Of a stretch of 64,000 nucleotides of DNA, positions 51,292-59,044 are shown piece after piece. The notes under the pieces were generated by a model, which saw only the letters and a list, made by a program, of their open reading frames with translations, was not told the DNA's origin and searched no databases. Position 1 is the stretch's first letter, and each line of letters starts with the position of its first letter. Location of the stretch: assembly GCA_019635755.1 (NCBI GenBank), contig JAHBYW010000007.1, forward strand, positions 186,001-250,000, read 5' to 3'. Source of the DNA: Rhizobiaceae bacterium. GTDB taxonomy: Bacteria; Pseudomonadota; Alphaproteobacteria; Rhizobiales; Rhizobiaceae. A program made the translations under genes and the position numbers.

Positions 51292-51404
51292 CTCGCGCTT
51301 CTCATCACGGCATCATTCGCGCTTCGGACTGAGGCGGCCCGTGCTTGGCGGGGAGGTATGATCCGTCCGCAGATCGCCGCGCCATCCGAATGCCCGGAAC
51401 CCAA

Positions 51405-51445
51405 GAAAAAACCGGTGCCAGTTTGGGGCTGGCACCGGTTCCGGA
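51405..51445. terminator. Strong hairpin downstream of DUF1223 gene
   Basis: Perfect 12-bp arms, AACCGGTGCCAG (51410-51421) and complement (51429-51440), with a 7-nt loop. A-run before (51406-51410) and T-rich sequence after (51445-51448) make it a possible bidirectional terminator. It lies 118 bp after the DUF1223 stop. Confidence 0.6.
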
Positions 51446-51763
51446 TTTTGGGATCGTCGCTCCCGGCTCCTTGCAAAAACCGGGGTTGGTTCGATCCGAC
51501 GCAGACCCGTGGGCGGGGGGCTTGGGGTTTACGAGCCGGTGCCGGACCGAACCGTCTCAGGCAACGATCGGATCGTCGTCGGATATCGTGGCGTCGATTG
51601 GGATAAACCGTGACGCAATTGTGGCGAGGCGGTCACCAATCGTAACGCCTGCCCGTCCATTCGTGACCACGCTCGATGGAACCTTTCGCGGCCAGGCCGC
51701 GCTTGCATTTTGGGCAGGGACGCGCGACGTTCGGTCATCGAACCGTGATGGAAAGGTCCGTGC
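51446..51763. other. 318-bp intergenic stretch before DUF2794 gene
   Basis: No gene is convincing on either strand. The stretch includes a short G-rich patch near 51511-51529 and a small dyad ACGATC/GATCGT near 51561-51576. It should contain the DUF2794 promoter, but no good -35/-10 pair could be fixed. Confidence 0.5.
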
Positions 51764-52150
51764 ATGACCGATCGCGCCGGCGGAGGGGAGGATGGGGACG
51801 GCTCCGCAATATTGATCCCGCTGCATGAGGCGAGGCGGGATCGGCAAGATCATCCGGTCAGGTTCGACCGCAAGGAACTCGATCATATTCTCAAACTCTA
51901 CGGACGCATGGTCGCCGCGAACGAATGGCGAGACTACGCGATCGACAGCTTGCGCGACCGCGCGGTCTTCTCGGTGTTCCGCCGCACCAGCGAGACGCCG
52001 CTCTACCAGATCGTCAAGGATCCGGCGCTCGCCCGCAAGCAGGGCGCCTACAGCGTCGTCGCCGCGACCGGCATGATCCTGAAGCGTGGCCCGGACCTGG
52101 CGCGCGTGCTGTCCGTGTTCGACAAGACGCTGCGGCTCGTCGGCGCCTGA
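51764..52150 (+). CDS. DUF2794 family protein
   Basis: A 128-residue soluble protein. FDRKELDHILKLYGRMVAAN and EWRDYAIDSLRDRAVFSVFR, then KQGAYSVVAATGMILKRGPD, match DUF2794, a family confined largely to Alphaproteobacteria and of unknown role. The first about 30 residues are polar and variable. ATG 51764. It stands alone, convergent with the ACT-domain gene. Confidence 0.88.
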   Translation: MTDRAGGGEDGDGSAILIPLHEARRDRQDHPVRFDRKELDHILKLYGRMVAANEWRDYAIDSLRDRAVFSVFRRTSETPLYQIVKDPALARKQGAYSVVAATGMILKRGPDLARVLSVFDKTLRLVGA

Positions 52151-52181
52151 GGGCGGTTACCGAGCTTGGCGAAGTTCGGCG

Positions 52182-52595
52182 TCAGAGGCGCGACGACGCC
52201 TCGGCGCTCATCACCTCCAGGATCGCCATCGCCTCCGAGGCGCGATCGGCCGCCACGAACAGATGGTCGTGGTGATAACCGGCGACTGGATTGACGCCGA
52301 GCCCCGCCGAGGCGAGGCGTGTCGCCACCGCCGCGATGAAGCCCACGGCCTCCAGCGAGGAGTGCACGTCGAGCGTGATCATCCGCGACGGGAAGATGGC
52401 GCGCAGGCCGGCCGACTGGGCCTCGGCCTGGGTAAGGACCAGCGTGGTGCCTTCCGCTTCCCGGAAGCTCATCAGCGGCACGATGCCGGCCGGCATCACG
52501 CTGCCCGGCAGCAAGGTCGCGAACACATAGACGTGGCCCGACAGACGCGGCCGCATCGACGCGATAAGCCGCGGCAGGTCGGTCTCGCCGGTCAT
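52182..52595 (-). CDS. ACT domain-containing protein
   Basis: A 137-residue protein with two ACT-like units. The first contains HVYVFATLLPGSVMPAG, and the second contains MITLDVHSSLEAVGFIAAVA followed by LASAGLGVNPVAGYHHDHLF. ACT modules usually bind amino acids. No enzyme is fused. ATG 52595 lies 1 bp beyond the stop of the upstream tiny lipoprotein gene, so ACT, lipoprotein and M24 peptidase appear to form one operon. Confidence 0.85.
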   Translation of the reverse strand: MTGETDLPRLIASMRPRLSGHVYVFATLLPGSVMPAGIVPLMSFREAEGTTLVLTQAEAQSAGLRAIFPSRMITLDVHSSLEAVGFIAAVATRLASAGLGVNPVAGYHHDHLFVAADRASEAMAILEVMSAEASSRL

Positions 52596-52596
52596 G

Positions 52597-52737
52597 TCAG
52601 AGCCCGCAGAGCGGATAGCCCTTGTCCAGGAGGCCGCAGCGCCCGCCCGGTCCGCCGCAGGCCGCCAGCATCGCGCAGAGCACGGCCGTCGCCGTGATCG
52701 CCACGCGCCGGCGGAACGGGCGCGATGCCCGCGTCAC
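52597..52737 (-). CDS. Tiny lipoprotein (46 residues)
   Basis: From GTG 52737 a frame of 46 codons encodes an Arg-rich start, one hydrophobic segment (VAITATAVLCAMLAAC) and a lipobox LAAC with Cys27. A short Gly/Cys-containing tail, GGPGGRCGLLDKGYPLCGL, follows. The start overlaps the stop of the M24 peptidase gene (GTGA), and the stop is 1 bp before the ACT gene. The tail has two further cysteines. No family was recognised. The lipobox and the overlaps make it more than a chance frame. Confidence 0.65.
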   Translation of the reverse strand: MTRASRPFRRRVAITATAVLCAMLAACGGPGGRCGLLDKGYPLCGL

Positions 52738-53918
52738 TGCCCGCCCCGGTTCCAGCCGCGGCCGCGGTCGCCCAGCAGGTCGTGGCCGGTCTCGGTGATC
52801 ACGACCGTGTCCTCGAGCTTGATGAAGCCGCGGCTCGGGTGAAGCATCGTCGTCTCGACGGACAGGACATGGCCGGCCCGCAGCGGGCGCGCCGCGTCGA
52901 CGCCTTCATAGGCGACGGGATGGTTGGTCATCAGGAACGGCGCCTCGTGGCTGATGAGGCCCATGCCGTGCGCGAAGAAGTCGGTGAACTTCACATGCGG
53001 CGAGCGCTTCAGCTCGGCCTCGGCATGGGCGATCATGTCGCCGCCCAGCGTGCCCGGCGCGCATTTCGAGAACGCGGCCTGCTGCACCGCCTCGATCGAG
53101 GACAGAAGGTCGTTCAGCTCCGCGTCCGGCTCACCCAGCACGCCCATGCGGCAGAGATCGCCGATATAGCCGCGGTAGTTGCCGCCGGAATCGATCGACA
53201 TCACCTCGCCCTTCTTCCACGCCTGCCGCGACACCGCGCGGTTGTGGCTGGCGCCCTGGGTGATCAGGCAGTACTCGAAGGTCAGCCCGCGATTGGTCTC
53301 CTCGCGCCGCAGCGTCTCCACCACCTCGCCGCGGGTGGTGCCCTCGCGGGAGGCGGCGAAGGTCGCCAGCATGGAATCGGTGATCAGCTCCGACGCCGAG
53401 CGCAGCAGCTCGATCTCGGCCGGCGTCTTGATCTCGCGCACCCGCTCGAACACGGCGTTGGCGTCGATGAACGACGCCTGGGGCAGCGCCTTCTGCAACG
53501 CCATGTAGGCATCGGCGGCGAGGAAGCCCGGCTCGTAGCCGATGCGGCCCTTCTCCAGCCCGATCTTCTTCAGATGCTCGGCCACCAGCGTTGCGCCGTC
53601 CACCGTTCCCCAGGCCGACAGGTAGGTCGACGGCGTCCAGAACGGCTTCACCTGCTGCTCATGGCCTTCCATCTTGTTGCCGACATAGGCGGCGCGATCC
53701 GGGCGGCCTTTCTCGTAGATCGCGAACGGCAGGTACCGGCTGTGGCCCAGCGCATCCATCGCGTGGAAAAAGATGTAGCGATAGCCGCCGAGGACGAACT
53801 GGACATTGTGCTTCGAGGTGGCGAGCAGGACGTCGACGCCCGCGTCGTCCATCAGGGCGTCGAGCTTGTCCCGGTCGAAGGGCACAAGCGGGGTCGTGTC
53901 GCGCGCGGCAACGTTCAT
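52734..53918 (-). CDS. M24 family metallopeptidase (Xaa-Pro aminopeptidase-like)
   Basis: A 394-residue pita-bread-fold protein. The N-terminal creatinase-like domain has VDVLLATSKHNVQFVLGGYR. The catalytic domain carries metal-ligand segments: MSIDSGGNYRGYIGDLCRMG (Asp pair), FFAHGMGLISHEAPF (His), and a downstream LSVETTML and IKLEDTVVIT (Glu pair). Prolidase, aminopeptidase P or creatinase-like activity cannot be separated. ATG 53918 follows GGAGGACATC. A TGGTC/GACCA dyad lies just upstream. Confidence 0.88.
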   Translation of the reverse strand: MNVAARDTTPLVPFDRDKLDALMDDAGVDVLLATSKHNVQFVLGGYRYIFFHAMDALGHSRYLPFAIYEKGRPDRAAYVGNKMEGHEQQVKPFWTPSTYLSAWGTVDGATLVAEHLKKIGLEKGRIGYEPGFLAADAYMALQKALPQASFIDANAVFERVREIKTPAEIELLRSASELITDSMLATFAASREGTTRGEVVETLRREETNRGLTFEYCLITQGASHNRAVSRQAWKKGEVMSIDSGGNYRGYIGDLCRMGVLGEPDAELNDLLSSIEAVQQAAFSKCAPGTLGGDMIAHAEAELKRSPHVKFTDFFAHGMGLISHEAPFLMTNHPVAYEGVDAARPLRAGHVLSVETTMLHPSRGFIKLEDTVVITETGHDLLGDRGRGWNRGGQ

Positions 53919-53945
53919 GATGTCCTCCCGGCCAGTCGCGGAATC

Positions 53946-53956
53946 TGGTCCGACCA
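53946..53956. promoter_or_regulatory. GntR/FadR-type operator upstream of the M24 peptidase
   Basis: TGGTCCGACCA is a perfect dyad with one central base, 28 bp before the peptidase ATG. It fits the FadR-subfamily pattern TNGT-N3-ACNA. No GntR regulator is encoded nearby, so a distant one would act. Confidence 0.4.
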
Positions 53957-54179
53957 AAATGCACCCGCGCGAGCAAGCGGTCCAGAGACTTTGTGGTCGC
54001 AGCCCCTATCCGTCATCCGGGCTCCTGGCCGTTCGGCAATGCAGGCTCGGTGGGACGCAAAAGATGCGGATGGACCGTCCATGCCGGCGAGATCTGCTCG
54101 CCGCGAAGGCCTTGGTGTTTTGACTCGAATGCCTGTCGCTGGTATCGGGCGGCGCGCCAACAGGTGACAGGAGGTTGCC

Positions 54180-54430
54180 ATGAGCAAGCACCGCGATTTC
54201 ACCAACGCGCCGTCCTTTTGAGGTTACCTCGAAGCGGCGCAGATCCTTCCCGTCGGAGACGCATGTGAAGCGAGGGGCACGCGTCGTTCACGGCGACGTC
54301 GAGCTGATCGAAAAGCTCGGCCGCCGTGATCCATGTCCGTGCGGCTCCGGGAGGTTGTTTCAAGCGCTGCTGCTTGATTTCCGGGCGGTATGATGGCGCC
54401 TTGCGCGCCCACTACTTTCAGGGACCGGAC
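54180..54430 (+). pseudogene. Frameshifted SEC-C motif protein gene
   Basis: A strong AGGAGG precedes ATG 54180 ([13 protein letters not shown]), but that frame stops at 54219. The +1 frame continues with [20 protein letters not shown] and [18 protein letters not shown], the first half of the zinc-binding SEC-C motif. A second shift near 54354 then yields [20 protein letters not shown], the second half. CPCGSGR plus FKRCC is a complete SEC-C motif split by one extra base. The final stop also seems lost. A remaining frame from GTG 54265 to 54393 encodes 42 residues. Confidence 0.75.
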
Positions 54431-54432
54431 AT

Positions 54433-54465
54433 GAAAAAGGCGGGCACGTGCCCGCCTTCCTTTTT
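54433..54465. terminator. Terminator of the ffh-rpsP operon (bidirectional)
   Basis: AAGGCGGGCAC and its complement form a perfect 22-bp palindrome (54437-54458). A-run on the left and T-run on the right allow termination on both strands. It lies 17 bp beyond the rpsP stop. Confidence 0.9.
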
Positions 54466-54481
54466 GCCCGCTGGGGGAACC

Positions 54482-54862
54482 TCAGTTCGCCGGCTCGGCG
54501 CTCGCGGCGGCGATCGCAGCGGCGGCGTCTTCCTTCGCCTTGGCGATGGCGGCGGCGCGGTCCTGCGCCTTCTTGCCCGGCTGCGCCTTGGTCGGGTTGT
54601 TGCGCGCCTCGCGCTTGGAGAGGCCGGCCTGGTCGAGGAAGCGCAGCACGCGGTCGGTCGGCAGCGCGCCGTTGGCCAGCCAGTGCTGCACGCGGTCGGT
54701 GTCCAGCTTCACCCGCTCCCCTTCCTTGGGCAGCAGCGGGTTCCAGGACCCCAGCGACTCGATGAAGCGGCCATCGCGCGGCGAGCGCACGTCGGCGACT
54801 ACGATGTGATAGTAGGGCCGCTTCTTCGAGCCGGCGCGGGACAGGCGGATCTTCAATGCCAT
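54482..54862 (-). CDS. rpsP: 30S ribosomal protein S16
   Basis: Small-subunit protein, 126 residues. The core is [20 protein letters not shown], then [20 protein letters not shown] and a C-terminal Lys/Ala-rich extension of about 40 residues typical of Rhizobiales. ATG 54862. It follows ffh and chorismate mutase. rimM, usually next, is absent; a terminator ends the operon instead. Confidence 0.97.
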   Translation of the reverse strand: MALKIRLSRAGSKKRPYYHIVVADVRSPRDGRFIESLGSWNPLLPKEGERVKLDTDRVQHWLANGALPTDRVLRFLDQAGLSKREARNNPTKAQPGKKAQDRAAAIAKAKEDAAAAIAAASAEPAN

Positions 54863-54892
54863 TTCAGTCTCCAGAACGATCTTGGTTGGTGT

Positions 54893-55255
54893 CTAGCTGT
54901 TGTCGTTGGCGCCGCCTTCCGCGACGCCGCTTCTGATCCCGCCGGCGGCGGTTTCGTTCACGCCGCCCGAGGCGGCGATCTGCTCGTGGTGCCGGATCAC
55001 TTCCTTCACCACGAAGTTCAGGAACTTCTCTGCGAAGTCCGGGTCGAGATGCGCATCCTTGGCCAGTTGCCTCAGCCGCGCGATCTGCTGCCCCTCGCGC
55101 GCCGGGTCCGCCGGCGGCAGGCCATGCTCCGCCTTCAGCAGACCAACCGCCTGGGTGCAGCGGAAGCGCTCCGCCAGCATGTGGATCAGCGCCGCGTCGA
55201 TGTTGTCGATCGAGGCACGGAATTCCGCCAGGCGGGCTTTCGGGTCGACGCTCAT
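54893..55255 (-). CDS. Chorismate mutase (AroQ type)
   Basis: A 120-residue all-helical chorismate mutase that makes prephenate for phenylalanine and tyrosine. ARLAEFRASIDNIDAALIHM, then LAERFRCTQAVGLLKAEHGL with the active-site Arg and Lys, and QIARLRQLAKDAHLDPDFAE fit AroQ. The C-terminal about 20 residues are variable. ATG 55255 lies 7 bp after the ffh stop. Location between ffh and rpsP is conserved in Rhizobiales. Confidence 0.92.
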   Translation of the reverse strand: MSVDPKARLAEFRASIDNIDAALIHMLAERFRCTQAVGLLKAEHGLPPADPAREGQQIARLRQLAKDAHLDPDFAEKFLNFVVKEVIRHHEQIAASGGVNETAAGGIRSGVAEGGANDNS

Positions 55256-55262
55256 GCCGTCC

Positions 55263-56864
55263 TCACTTCTTCTTGCCCAGCCCCGGAAGGCCGCCAGGGG
55301 GACCCCCCGGTCCACCGGGTAGCTTCAAACCGCCGGGCAATCCTGGAAGTCCGCCGGCGCCAAGGCCGGGAAATCCGCCGGGCAAACCGCCGCCGAGGCC
55401 CGACTGCTGCATCTGCTTCTGCAGCGCTTCGAGCTGCTTGGGGTCCATCTTCGACAGATCCGGCATGCCGCCCATCATCCCGCCCGGGCCGCCGGCAAGA
55501 CCGCCCAGCCCCATCTTCGAGGCGAGGCCGCCCATCATGCCGCGCATCATGCCGCCGCCTTTGCCCTTGCCGCCCATCGCCTTCATCATGTCGGCCATGC
55601 CGCGGTGCATCTTCAGCAGCTTGTTGATCTCGGCCGCGTCGGTGCCAGAACCCTTGGCGATGCGCTGCTTGCGCGAATGCTTGAGCAGGTCGGGATTGCC
55701 CCGCTCGGCCTTGGTCATCGAGGAGATGATGGCGATCTGCCGCTTCAGCGCGCGGTCGTCGAAGCCAGCCGCCGCCAGCTGATCCTTCATCTTGCCCATG
55801 CCCGGCATCATTCCCATGATGCCGCCCATTCCGCCCATCTTCTGCATCTGGCCGAGCTGGTCGGCCATGTCGTTCAGGTCGAACTTGCCGGCCTGCATCT
55901 TCCTGGCCATCGCCGCGGCCTTTTCCGCGTCGATGGTCTCGGCCGCCTTCTCGACCAGGCTGACGATGTCGCCCATGCCGAGGATGCGGTCGGCGATGCG
56001 CTTGGGATGAAACTCCTCGAGCGCATCCATCTTCTCGCCGGTGCCGATGAGCTTCACCGGCTTGCCGGTGACGCCGCGCATGGAGAGTGCTGCGCCGCCG
56101 CGGCCGTCGCCGTCCATGCGGGTCAGCACCAGCCCGGTGATGCCGACGCGGGTATCGAAGTTCCGCGCCAAGTTGACCGCGTCCTGGCCGGTCAGCGAGT
56201 CGGCGACCAGCAGGATCTCGTGCGGGCCGGACGCCTTCTTGATGTCGGCCATCTCGAGCATCAGCGGCTCGTCGATATGGGTGCGGCCGGCCGTGTCCAG
56301 GATGACGACGTCATGGCCGCCCAGCTTGCCCGCCTGCACGGCACGCTTCGCGATGTCGACCGGCGTCTGGCCGGCGATGATCGGCAGCGTCGCGATGCCC
56401 GTCTGCTCGCCGAGCTGCCGCAGCTGCTCCAGCGCGGCGGGGCGCCGCGTGTCGAGCGACGCCATCAGCACCTTCTTGTTCTGACGCTCGGTCAGCCGCT
56501 TGGCGATCTTGGCCGAGGTCGTCGTCTTGCCCGAGCCCTGCAGGCCGACCATCATCACGACGACCGGTGCGGGCGCGTTGAGATCGATCCCGACGCCCTC
56601 CGAGCCCAGCATCTCGACCAGCTCGTCATGGACGATCTTGACGACCATCTGGCCGGGCTTGATCGACTTCAGAACTGCGGCGCCGACGGCCTTCTCGCGC
56701 ACCTTGTCGGTGAAGGACTTCACCACCTCCAGCGCGACGTCCGCTTCCAGCAGCGCACGACGCACTTCGCGCAGCGCCGCCGACACGTCGGCTTCAGAGA
56801 GCGCGCCTCGGCCCGTCAGGCCGTTCAGGATGGAGCCAAGCCGCTCCTGGAGAGATTCGAACAT
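55263..56864 (-). CDS. ffh: Signal recognition particle protein Ffh
   Basis: GTPase of the SRP, 533 residues against about 453 in E. coli. N domain from MFESLQERLGSILNGLTGRG. G domain motifs are GLQGSGKTTTSAKIAKRL, DTRRPAALEQL, DTAGRTHIDEPLM and TRMDGDGRGGAALS. The Met-rich M domain holds the signal-peptide and 4.5S RNA sites. The extra length is a Met/Gly/Pro-rich tail after about residue 435. ATG 56864. First gene of ffh-chorismate mutase-rpsP. Works with FtsY (9.9-11.1 kb). Confidence 0.97.
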   Translation of the reverse strand: MFESLQERLGSILNGLTGRGALSEADVSAALREVRRALLEADVALEVVKSFTDKVREKAVGAAVLKSIKPGQMVVKIVHDELVEMLGSEGVGIDLNAPAPVVVMMVGLQGSGKTTTSAKIAKRLTERQNKKVLMASLDTRRPAALEQLRQLGEQTGIATLPIIAGQTPVDIAKRAVQAGKLGGHDVVILDTAGRTHIDEPLMLEMADIKKASGPHEILLVADSLTGQDAVNLARNFDTRVGITGLVLTRMDGDGRGGAALSMRGVTGKPVKLIGTGEKMDALEEFHPKRIADRILGMGDIVSLVEKAAETIDAEKAAAMARKMQAGKFDLNDMADQLGQMQKMGGMGGIMGMMPGMGKMKDQLAAAGFDDRALKRQIAIISSMTKAERGNPDLLKHSRKQRIAKGSGTDAAEINKLLKMHRGMADMMKAMGGKGKGGGMMRGMMGGLASKMGLGGLAGGPGGMMGGMPDLSKMDPKQLEALQKQMQQSGLGGGLPGGFPGLGAGGLPGLPGGLKLPGGPGGPPGGLPGLGKKK

Positions 56865-57109
56865 TCCGGTCCTCGGTCTCGGATCAGTTGAACCCGAGAG
56901 GTGGGGTCGCCGCGACGATTGACCAAACGCAAAGCCAAATGGCACCCGGGGGCGCATCGCGCTGCCGGGTGTTGACCTCCGGGATCGTCGTGCTGGTCAG
57001 CCCAGCATCGCCCCGGTCGGCTGCTCGGAGTTGGTCACTCGTCGCGGAATTCGGCGCGTGTAGACAGTAAAGAACGCCGGAAGTCAAGGTTTGGCGCGTC
57101 AACGGTGAC

Positions 57110-57906
57110 CTAGCGCGTGAACCGCGTCGCGCCCGCCGGCGTGACGGCGCCGCATTTCAGACCGGGCTCGTGGCGAAGGCCGGCCGCTTCGACCATTCGG
57201 CGCGACGGCTCGTTGGTTTCGGCGACGAGCTCATGGACGGTCGTGGCTCCGAGGCGCAGGAACGCGTCCGACACCATCAGGGCGTTCACATAGGTGCCCA
57301 GACCTCTGCCCCGGTGATCGGGCGAACGGCAACCATGCCTCCCCAGGCGCTTGAATGGTACCGACTGTGGCTGTTGTGAGGGAAGTAGGCGTGAGCGGCT
57401 GCGGCAACCCGCCCAAGACTGTCGTGGATCCATACGAGAGAGGTCGGCCGGCCGAAATGTCCGAGGAGCATCGAACCGGAAAAGGGTGAGACGCCATTGT
57501 CGGCCACAAACGCCTAGATCGCGCGGAGGTCGACGCCCTCCGGGTCCGTCGGGCGCTCGCCCCGATTGAAGCCGTCGGGCAACCCGCCCTGCAATACGGA
57601 CTGGACGGCGGGCATTGCGGCGTCCCGGTCGGCCAGGAAGACATTCCAGGTATTGAGCCGATAGCCGTGCGATGCCAGGGTGGCGGCCGCGCCGATGGCA
57701 GCGTCCGCCGGGATCATGCGAAAACCGACGACCCCCTCCGTCGATAGTGTATCGAGGATCGTATCCCAGCCGAGCAGATCGGGGTCGTCGGACCCAAGCA
57801 TCCGACCTGGATTGCAGGCTCCAGGCACGGAATTCATCCAGTCGATCGCCGACTCGGTCCGCTTCTGCAACGCCTGTTGTTTCTCGGTTCCGACGTAGCC
57901 AGCCAT
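57110..57906 (-). pseudogene. GNAT acetyltransferase gene broken by a stop and a frameshift
   Basis: From ATG 57906 a frame encodes MAGYVGTEKQQALQKRTESA to GVDLRAI and meets an amber stop at 57516-57514. The same frame resumes with ADNGVSPFSGSMLLGHFG and SLVWIHDSLGRVAAAAHAYF. Near 57320 the GNAT core shifts frame: VAVRP in one frame, then HRGRGLGTYVNALMVSD in the next, consistent with loss of one C from a C-run. The tail VAETNEPSRRMVEAAGLRHE completes an acetyltransferase. Two independent lesions indicate a true pseudogene unless the assembly is wrong. Confidence 0.8.
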
Positions 57907-57957
57907 TTCATGCTGCCCCGAGGCCCAGTCTCTCGTGGATAGCGCCAGCCGGCCCCG

Positions 57958-57996
57958 TTGTCTAACCGGACATGATGTTGTATCTACACATCATGT
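57958..57996 (+). promoter_or_regulatory. marR promoter with overlapping operator
   Basis: TTGTCT (57958-57963) and TATCTA (57981-57986) are 17 bp apart. A 9-bp dyad ACATGATGT/ACATCATGT with 9-bp spacer (57970-57978 and 57988-57996) covers the -10 region and the ATG at 57993. This is the classic position for MarR autorepression. The expected transcription start coincides with the ATG. Confidence 0.65.
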
Positions 57997-58463
57997 CACG
58001 CCCGTCCGTCGTCGCCGAGCTGACCTTGATTGGCGCGTCCTGCCTGGGCCGCGCGGCGCGTCGCACCGCCAATGTCGTCACGCGCGCCTACAACAAGGCC
58101 CTGGCGCCGCTTGGCATCGAGGTGACGCAGTTCACCATCCTCTGCACGGTGGCACTGGAAAAGGCGCAGTCAGCGTCCGAACTCGCCGACCTCGTGGGCG
58201 TCGAGCGTTCGACGCTGAAGCGAAACCTCGACCGGCTGGTCACGGGCGGGCTCGTGTCGATTGCGCCCGGCGACGGCCGGCGCGTGGTACATCGCATCAC
58301 TGAGCGAGGCACGGAGCTGGTCGCGTCGGCGCTGCCGCTGTGGCGCCAGGCGCAGGAGGCCATTCTGGCGCGGCTGCCACCCGACATGGACGAAACCCTC
58401 CGGTCCGATTTCCGCCACCTTCGCCGCGCCGCGAGCGGCGTCCTGTCAGACGCATGCACGTAA
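57993..58463 (+). CDS. MarR family transcriptional regulator
   Basis: A 156-residue winged-helix repressor. GIEVTQFTILCTVALEKAQS leads into the recognition region SASELADLVGVERSTLKRNL with DRLVTGGLVSIAPGDGRRVV as the wing. ATG 57993 gives the usual MarR length; an in-frame ATG at 57972 is within the operator. There is no leader with a ribosome-binding site, so translation may be leaderless. The PaaI thioesterase gene 42 bp downstream is the likely target. Confidence 0.88.
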   Translation: MSRPSVVAELTLIGASCLGRAARRTANVVTRAYNKALAPLGIEVTQFTILCTVALEKAQSASELADLVGVERSTLKRNLDRLVTGGLVSIAPGDGRRVVHRITERGTELVASALPLWRQAQEAILARLPPDMDETLRSDFRHLRRAASGVLSDACT

Positions 58464-58505
58464 GCATTCACTTACATAGTTGTAGAGGCGCGAGGAGATC
58501 GGCGC

Positions 58506-58970
58506 ATGGATGAAGGACTGGCGATGCCGGACCCGAAGCGGCTTTCCGGCCGCGAACTGCTGTCGGCGATGGTTCGCGGCGAGCTGCCGGCGCCCCCTTT
58601 CGCGGAGACCACCAACATTCGGCTGGTCGAGGTTGGCGACGGCCGGGCCGTGTTCGTCGGGCAGCCGGCGGACGCTTTCCTTAACCCGCTGAACACGATC
58701 CACGGTGGCTGGATCGCGACGATCATCGACAGCGCGCTGGGCTGCGCGGTCCATTCCAAGCTTGCCCCCGGCCAGACCTACACCACCACGGCCATGACGG
58801 TGAACTATGTGCGGGCGCTCCTGCCCGATTCGGGCGAGGTGCGCTGCGAAGGCGTCGCGGTTCACAGCGGCCGGCGCACGGCGACGAGCGAGGCGCGGCT
58901 GACCGACGTCAAGGGCCGGCTGATCGCGCATGGCAGCGAGACCTGCCTGATCATGGATCTGCCCGGCTAG
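58506..58970 (+). CDS. PaaI-family thioesterase
   Basis: A 154-residue hotdog-fold acyl-CoA thioesterase. The catalytic segment is NPLNTIHGGWIATIIDSALG followed by TTTAMTVNYVRALLPDSGEV and SEARLTDVKGRLIAHGSETC. The substrate is probably an aromatic or medium-chain acyl-CoA. ATG 58506; AGGAG lies about 8 bases upstream. A GTAAG/CTTAC dyad (58460-58475) overlaps the marR stop and could be another operator. A terminator follows. Confidence 0.88.
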   Translation: MDEGLAMPDPKRLSGRELLSAMVRGELPAPPFAETTNIRLVEVGDGRAVFVGQPADAFLNPLNTIHGGWIATIIDSALGCAVHSKLAPGQTYTTTAMTVNYVRALLPDSGEVRCEGVAVHSGRRTATSEARLTDVKGRLIAHGSETCLIMDLPG

Positions 58971-58998
58971 CACCCCGGCCCTCCGGGCAGACTGGAAC

Positions 58999-59027
58999 CA
59001 ACGGGCGGCCGGATCGGCCGCCCGTTG
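58999..59027. terminator. Hairpin between convergent PaaI and SH3 genes
   Basis: A perfect 13-bp stem, CAACGGGCGGCCG with complement, around a 3-nt loop. The tail TTGCTATTCT is only moderately T-rich. It probably serves the PaaI unit and may also serve the converging minus-strand gene. Confidence 0.7.
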
Positions 59028-59044
59028 CTATTCTGACGTGGTGT

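Noticed and set aside
54265-54393. A 42-codon frame from GTG 54265 as an intact SEC-C protein
   Set aside because: The zinc motif is cut in half and the real ribosome-binding site lies 85 bp upstream at 54180, so decay is the better explanation.
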